Source: Panacagrimonas sp052387335 (GTDB lineage: Bacteria; Pseudomonadota; Gammaproteobacteria; Nevskiales; Nevskiaceae). Taken from it: a stretch of DNA of 27,524 nucleotides. The DNA is taken from contig JBQTJH010000095.1 in assembly GCA_052387335.1 (NCBI GenBank), forward strand, positions 1-27,524, in the 5' to 3' direction. The notes beneath the pieces are model-generated. The model saw nothing but the letters and a program-made list of their open reading frames with translations, made no database searches and was not told where the DNA came from. Both the position numbers and the translations under genes were made by a program. Every line of letters begins with the position of its first letter. Position 1 is the first letter of the stretch. Positions 23,314 to 27,524 of this stretch are shown here, in pieces.

Positions 23314-24477
23314 TCAGGCGGTCTGCAGCTGCAACAGACGCAGGCGCTGGTACTGCTCCTGCAGCGCCTGCTGCAGCGCATGCTCCAAGGTCTGCAGACG
23401 TCGGCGTGCATCGCTGTGTTCCCAGCGATCGATCACCTGCTGCTTGGCCGCTTCAATCTTTTCGGTCTGCAGGCGCGTCCACTCGTTGACGGTGTGCTTG
23501 AAGGCTTCCATCTCCTGCTCCAGCAGCGCACGCGCGGCCTCGATGCGGGTGGTCGGCACGGCGCTGGCGAGCTTGTCCTGGGTGCGCGCGAACTGGCGTT
23601 CGATCATCGCGCGGCGGATCTTGAACTCCGGTACGCGCTTGAGATTGCGCGCCTGACCCAACCAGGACCAGCCCGCAATCCACCACTTGGTCAGATCCAG
23701 GTGCCACCAGCGCACGCCGTTGCGATAGTCCCACTGAAACAGGTGGTGATAGTTGTGATAGCCCTCGCCGTAGGTGAACAGCGCGATCAGGTCGTTGTCG
23801 CGCGCGGTGTTCTCGTCGGTGTACGGACGGCGTCCCCACATGTGCGCGAGCGAATTGATGAAGAACGTGAAGTGGTGGTTCACCACCAGCCGCAGCAGGC
23901 CGGCCACCAGCAGCACGCCCCAGGGATCGCCCGCTAGGAAACCCACGAACAGCGGCAGGCCGATATTCATCAGCAGCGCCAGCGCCAGGTAATGCCGGTG
24001 CTGGAACATCACCACCGGATCACGCTCCAGATCGCGGGCATTGGACAGATCCAGGGTCTGGCTCGGGTAATCGCGCAGCATCCAGCCCATGTGCGCGTAC
24101 CAGAAGCCACGCTTGATCGAGTACGGGTCGTGGTCCACATCGTCCACATGCTTGTGATGCACGCGATGCATCGAGGCCCAGATCAGGATGCTGTTCTGCA
24201 AAGCCTGGGCGCCGAACAGCATGTAGAACAGCTTGAGCGGCAGGCGCGCCTCGTAGGCGCGGTGCGCCCATAGGCGGTGATAGCCGCCGGTGATCGAAAT
24301 GCCGCTGGCATACAGGAATACGACGAACCAGACCCAGGCGGCCGTGGAGAAGTCGTGATGCCAGGCGTAGAGCGGAAATACCGTCAGCAACAGCAAGGTG
24401 CTGACGGAAAACAGGATGGTGGCCGGCAGGTTGACCGGCGCGCGGTCAGGAGCGGAGGGAGCAGGTGCGTTGCTCAT
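23314..24477 (-). CDS. Acyl-CoA/acyl-lipid delta-9-type desaturase
   Basis: A 387-residue membrane di-iron desaturase that puts a double bond into a fatty acyl chain. Two pairs of membrane helices lie at about 18-60 and 163-208. The three histidine boxes are HRLWAH (67-72), HRVHHKH (104-110) and HNYHH (241-245); NHHFTFFINSLAHMWG (200-215) is also conserved. These match the DesA/stearoyl-CoA desaturase group. A charged helical tail of about 100 residues (from 290) is rich in Glu, Gln and Arg and probably coils; it extends beyond the usual domain. It converges on the molybdopterin enzyme gene with a 20-bp gap, and lies downstream of the cold-shock gene on the same strand with a terminator between. 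Confidence 0.92.
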   Translation of the reverse strand: MSNAPAPSAPDRAPVNLPATILFSVSTLLLLTVFPLYAWHHDFSTAAWVWFVVFLYASGISITGGYHRLWAHRAYEARLPLKLFYMLFGAQALQNSILIWASMHRVHHKHVDDVDHDPYSIKRGFWYAHMGWMLRDYPSQTLDLSNARDLERDPVVMFQHRHYLALALLMNIGLPLFVGFLAGDPWGVLLVAGLLRLVVNHHFTFFINSLAHMWGRRPYTDENTARDNDLIALFTYGEGYHNYHHLFQWDYRNGVRWWHLDLTKWWIAGWSWLGQARNLKRVPEFKIRRAMIERQFARTQDKLASAVPTTRIEAARALLEQEMEAFKHTVNEWTRLQTEKIEAAKQQVIDRWEHSDARRRLQTLEHALQQALQEQYQRLRLLQLQTA

Positions 24478-24513
24478 CTTGAGAGATTGGGTGTCGCAAA
24501 AACGCGGGGGAGG

Positions 24514-24548
24514 ACAAAAAGAAAGCCGCGGCGAAGGGCGCCGCGGCT
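24514..24548 (-). terminator. Intrinsic terminator after the cold-shock gene
   Basis: Reading the minus strand, a perfect 10-bp stem (AGCCGCGGCG, 24548-24539 with 24533-24524) with loop CCCTT is followed by TTTCTTTTTG. It lies 31 bp after the csp stop and 37 bp before the desaturase start, so it should stop csp transcription before the desaturase gene. Confidence 0.85.
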
Positions 24549-24579
24549 CTCGATTACTGCAACATCGAATAAGAGTCGA

Positions 24580-24792
24580 TCAGAGCGCCTTGATCTGGGT
24601 GGCCTGCATCCCCTTCTGACCGCGCTGCGCAATGTACTGCACGCGCTGGCCTTCCTTGAGGGTCTTGAAGCCGGTGCCCTGGATTTCCTTGAAGTGAGCA
24701 AAGAGGTCTTCACCGCCACCTTCCGGCGTGATGAAACCAAAGCCCTTGGCGTCGTTGAACCACTTGACCACACCGGTCGATACATTCGACAT
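24580..24792 (-). CDS. Cold-shock-domain protein (CspA family)
   Basis: A 70-residue OB-fold protein. It binds single-stranded RNA or DNA and acts as an RNA chaperone in the cytoplasm. RNP1 (KGFGFI, 16-21) and RNP2 (LFAHF, in place of the more common VFVHF) are both present, along with the start SNVSTGVVKWFNDAKGFGFITP. Length is normal. The Shine-Dalgarno AGAGGAACG lies 4 to 7 bases before ATG at 24792. The leader contains a hairpin (24821-24837). Transcription should end at the terminator at 24514-24548. Confidence 0.95.
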   Translation of the reverse strand: MSNVSTGVVKWFNDAKGFGFITPEGGGEDLFAHFKEIQGTGFKTLKEGQRVQYIAQRGQKGMQATQIKAL

Positions 24793-24820
24793 GAAACGTT
24801 CCTCTGAACAGTTGATGACA

Positions 24821-24837
24821 GCGGGTCTACCACCCGC
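24821..24837 (-). promoter_or_regulatory. Hairpin in the cold-shock gene leader
   Basis: A 6-bp stem (GCGGGT with ACCCGC) and 5-base loop lies about 29-45 bases upstream of the csp start codon on the minus strand. cspA-type mRNAs are often controlled by leader folding, so this could be part of it; one short stem is weak evidence. Promoter elements could not be assigned in the 24838-24990 stretch. Confidence 0.3.
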
Positions 24838-24989
24838 AAGGTGCATCCGTTCAAGAAACGTTCGCCGAGAGCTGAAGCGTACCCCGTGTTGCGCAGGGCA
24901 CCGAAAGACCGCGGAACAAGCACTGCTTGAAGCGACTGCGACTTGACGTTAGCGGACCTGTGAGCGTTTGTCTAACGGCCGCGGGGAAA

Positions 24990-25037
24990 CCGAAAAAGCC
25001 CTGTCCAGGGCCCATCAGTGCGGTCTACGAAAGACCG
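24990..25037 (-). terminator. Double hairpin with T-tract, possible 3' end of a small RNA
   Basis: On the minus strand a 6-bp stem CGGTCT/AGACCG (25037-25021) is followed by GCCCTG/CAGGGC (25011-24998, 2-base loop) and then TTTTTCGG. The second stem and T-tract look like a short intrinsic terminator. No minus-strand gene ending here was recognised upstream, so it may end an untranslated RNA or antisense transcript from the broken CoA-transferase region. The first hairpin would then be part of the RNA body. Confidence 0.4.
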
Positions 25038-25113
25038 GCCAGGGGCCTTGAGGCTTGTCATTTTCGCGTCATACGCTGCACCGTGTTCGCCGCCACCTGT
25101 TCCGGTTTTGCAT

Positions 25114-25948
25114 ATGCCTGTGGAGCCCTCGTCGGCCACGGCCCAAGGCCGCATCCGGTTCGATGACCCGAGCCTGGCCTTGCGCTATGCGCAGGGCCTG
25201 CTCGCGGATCTGGGCGTTGCCGGCCGTGTTCCGGCCCAGCCGCCTTCACAGCCCGCGACCGCTGTGCGGACAGTTGCTGCGCCGCGCGGGAGCCGATGTG
25301 GTCAAGCTGGAAAGCCGCCAACGTCCGGATGGCGCGCGCCACGGCCCTGCCGCGCTATTCCAGCGACTCAACCAGGACAAGTTCTGCGTGCAGCTCGACT
25401 TTGAATCCACCGCCGGACGCCGGGCGCTGCATCAGCCGGTGGCGGCGGCCGATGTGCTGATCGAGGCCTCGCGGCCACGCGCATTGCAACAGCTGGGCAT
25501 CGATGCCGAGCACTGGCTGGACAACGCAGCCGGACGCACTTGGATCCGTATTCGTGGCTACAGCGCCGAAGAAGATCCCGACGGCATGGGCGTCGCGTTC
25601 GGCGATGACGCCGGTGTCGCCGCTGGCCTGTCGCACTTGATGGCGACGCACGGAGCGCACTGGCTGGTGGGCGATGCCATCGGCGATCCACTGACCGGCC
25701 TGCACGCCGCGGTCGCGGGCTACGCGCTGTCACAGCAGGGCGGCGGCCTGGTGGACGTTGCGCTCACCGACACGCTGCGCTACGCCACAAATTTTGCCGC
25801 CCTGCCCTCGCCTGCGGAATGGACGGCGCTGATGCGCGCCGCGCCCTCGCCCGCGACCTGGCCGCGCGGCATCATTCCGCATCCCGGTGCGCCGCAACGT
25901 GCGGCCGACGCCGACAAGCTCGAGGTCTTCGCCCGATGGTTTGGCTGA
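25114..25948 (+). pseudogene. Family III CoA-transferase gene, frameshifted
   Basis: The N-terminus (MPVEPSS, then IRFDDPSLALRYAQGLLADLG) starts at ATG 25114 in one frame. Around 25255-25270 the coding passes to another frame, where typical CaiB/BaiF sequence follows: LCGQLLRRAGADVVKLESRQRPDG, LNQDKFCVQLDFESTAGR, ADVLIEASRPRALQQLGID, WIRIRGYSAEEDPDGMG and VGDAIGDPLTGLHAAVAGYALSQQGG. The family moves CoA between acids. The last residues (to the TGA at 25946-25948) look natural. A shift of one base explains the break. It overlaps by 13 bp a start codon for the following amidohydrolase, so the two were translationally coupled. The start position and exact shift site are approximate. Confidence 0.75.
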
Positions 25949-27383
25949 TCCGGTAGGTCGACCTGCAGCAGCACGGCGGGGCCGACGTCCGCATCAGCGG
26001 CGGTCGCATCGCGGCCATAGCAAGCACACTGGCGCCGCACCCGGGCGAGACGCTGATCGAGGGCCAAGGGCATGCCCTGCTGCCCGCGCTGCAGGATCAT
26101 CACCTACACCTGTGGGCCGCCGCCGCGCTGCAATCGGTGGCCTGCGAGCCGTTGCGCCTGCGCAACAGCGCCGATCTGAGTGATGCGCTGCACTCGGCGA
26201 GCGCGGCGCTGGCCCCGGGCACGGTCTGCGCGGCGTCGGCTAGCACGAGTCGGTGATGGACGCGGGCGACACCCTGGATCGCGATTGGCTGGATCGTCAC
26301 GGCCCGGATCGTCCGGTGCGCATCCAGCATCGCAGCGGACGCCTGTGGATTTTCAACAGCCGCATGCTGGATCAGCTCAAGCTCGATGCGTCTGCGCCGG
26401 AGGGTTTCGAGTGCGTGCGTGGCGTTCTTAATGGACGTTTGCTCGACGGCGATGCCTGGCTGCGCGCGCATCAGCCGGATCAGCGACCGGATCTGTCGGA
26501 GCTGAGCCGGCGTCTCGCGTCGTATGGCGTGGTCGGCGTCACTGACACCACGCCGGGCAATCATCGCGCGGAGTTGTCGCGCTACGCCGAGGCCTGCGAG
26601 CGCGGTCAGTGGTTGCAGGATTTGCGCGTGATGGGCGATGCCAGCCTCGATCATGCGCAGATGCAGGGCCTGCATATCGGCGAAGCCAAATTTCATTTGC
26701 ACGAACACCAATTGCCCGCCTTCGATGAGCGGGTGGCCGCGATCCGCGCGCGTCATCGCGCTGGCCGCGGCGCTGCATTTCACGCCACCAGCCGCATCGA
26801 ACTGGTGTATGCACTGAGCGCCTTGGACGCGGCCGGATCGGCCGGATTTGATCGCATCGAGCACGCCGGCGTCACTCCGCCGGAGCTGATCGCCAGCATG
26901 CAGAGATTGCGCGTCACCGTGGTCAGCCAGCCGCACTTCATCGCGGAAAAAGGCCAGCAGTATCGTCGCGATGTCGATGCCGAAGATCAGCCCTGGTTGT
27001 ATCGGCTGCAGGCGTTTCATCGTGCCGGCATCGGTTTGGCTGCGGGTAGCGATGCACCTTTCGCCAGTCTTTCGACTTGGCAGGCGATGCAGGCCGCGGT
27101 CGAGCGTCGCGATCAGGACGGCGTGGTCATTGGCGCAGATGAGGCGCTCAGCCCGGAACAGGCGCTGGCGCTGTACAGCGGGACGCTGCACGCGCCGGCC
27201 ATACCGGTACCCCTATTGGCGAACGGACAGAGTGCGGATCTGTGCTTGCTTGATCGCAATTGGCGCGAAGCCAGGACGGCGCTCGCCGAGGTTGGTGTGC
27301 GTCTGACGCTGCGCGCCGGCCGCGCCCTTTACGACGCGCGTCCATTCGATCCTGCCAATCCCCATCTCCCCTCACCGACTTAA
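25936..27383 (+). pseudogene. Amidohydrolase (YtcJ-like, amidohydrolase 3 family) gene, broken
   Basis: A frame from ATG 25936 gives MVWLIR, a TAG at 25954-25956, then amidohydrolase N-terminal sequence (VDLQQHGGADVRISGGRIAAI, and LLPALQDHHLHL with the metal-binding HxH). Near 26222 the coding shifts frame, and a second TAG at 26241-26243 sits where family members have tyrosine (GVG-stop-HESV). From there the frame is open to 27383 with RPVRIQHRSGRLWIFNS, GVVGVTDTTPG, KFHLHEHQLP, IEHAGVTPPELI, VSQPHFIAEKG, AAGSDAPF and the final LLANGQSADLCLLD. The latter part keeps the metal-ligand Lys, His and Asp. A downstream GTG at 26253 could start a truncated protein, but it would lack the first metal ligands. 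At least three lesions make this non-functional. Confidence 0.8.
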
Positions 27384-27524
27384 TCTTACTGTGTCACAAA
27401 CAAATCAATAGACTAGGCGCACTTCGTCGAGTTGGAGATGAAGTGTGAAAACCGCAGGGCGTCGATTTGAAGATTACCTGGGGCACCTTGGCGAGGGGCT
27501 GGGACACGCGGACCGACAGGCTGG
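27384..27524 (+). mobile_element. Left end of an insertion sequence (IS701-like), partial
   Basis: Just after the amidohydrolase stop the base composition turns AT-rich (TTACTGTGTCACAAACAAAT) and a transposase start follows. The left inverted repeat should lie in 27384-27420, perhaps around TACTGTGTCACA, but with the other end outside the window this cannot be confirmed. The insertion sits about where the neighbouring broken genes end. Confidence 0.5.
27445..27524 (+). CDS. IS701-family transposase N-terminus (partial)
   Basis: From GTG 27445 the translation begins VKTAGRRFEDYLGHLGEGLG and continues HADRQA to the window edge. This resembles the first residues of IS701-family DDE transposases. 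A Shine-Dalgarno GGAG (27434-27437) lies 7 bases before the GTG. Only 26 codons are present, so the DDE residues are not visible and completeness is unknown. Confidence 0.65.
   Translation, partial: MKTAGRRFEDYLGHLGEGLGHADRQA

Noticed and set aside
24972..25154. Minus-strand 60-codon open frame near the orphan terminator
   Set aside because: No ribosome-binding site and no recognisable sequence, and it runs through the hairpins.

Overview
The window is high-GC, densely coded bacterial chromosome. The gene complement (PA3286-type FabH-like synthase, NudL-type CoA pyrophosphatase, Mrp/ApbC beside Dcd, DUF1631, Mak-type ROK kinase, acyl-lipid desaturase, TonB, lipoprotein) points to a gammaproteobacterium, perhaps near the Xanthomonadales/Lysobacterales. 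That placement is inferred from protein resemblance recalled by eye; no search was run.

Left part (1-3628). The tail of a response regulator is followed by a histidine kinase whose N-terminus matches the ethylene-binding membrane domain of plant and cyanobacterial ethylene receptors. Next comes a decayed amidase remnant cut off by a 359-bp palindromic, MITE-like element (1748-2106), then a TonB-like gene starting 30 bp beyond the element and a convergent secreted protein of unknown role.

Middle (3822-11811). An acyl-CoA dehydrogenase precedes a cell-envelope pair: a secreted protein with a CTERM-like sorting tail, then an outer-membrane barrel fused to an SH3-like domain. On the minus strand lie pirin and a DUF1631 protein. 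A ROK sugar kinase without the usual zinc cysteines reads away from them.

Central minus-strand operon (11818-14348): Mrp/ApbC Fe-S carrier, a short protein resembling half of MreB, dCTP deaminase, and a small glycine-zipper lipoprotein. These are followed by a flavodoxin, a SET-domain methyltransferase and a hydrolase overlapping it tail to tail.

Right part (16176-24792). A plus-strand series runs from two small unknown genes through a membrane-anchored alpha/beta hydrolase and a FabH-like synthase to a CoA pyrophosphatase and a single-domain MazG. A hotdog thioesterase, a 45-residue cysteine-rich protein, a large molybdopterin oxidoreductase, a fatty-acid desaturase and a cold-shock protein follow. 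Acyl-CoA and lipid chemistry recurs (acyl-CoA dehydrogenase, ketoacyl synthase, CoA Nudix, thioesterase, desaturase, CoA-transferase remnant), but these genes are not one operon.

Right end (24980-27524). A minus-strand terminator-like structure could mark a small RNA. A CoA-transferase gene and an amidohydrolase gene, translationally overlapping, are both broken by frameshifts or nonsense codons. The window ends inside what looks like an IS701-type transposase.

The least explained features are the palindromic element, the ethylene-receptor-like kinase, the MreB half-protein and the 45-residue cysteine-rich protein. No complete, clearly undescribed multi-gene system was seen.
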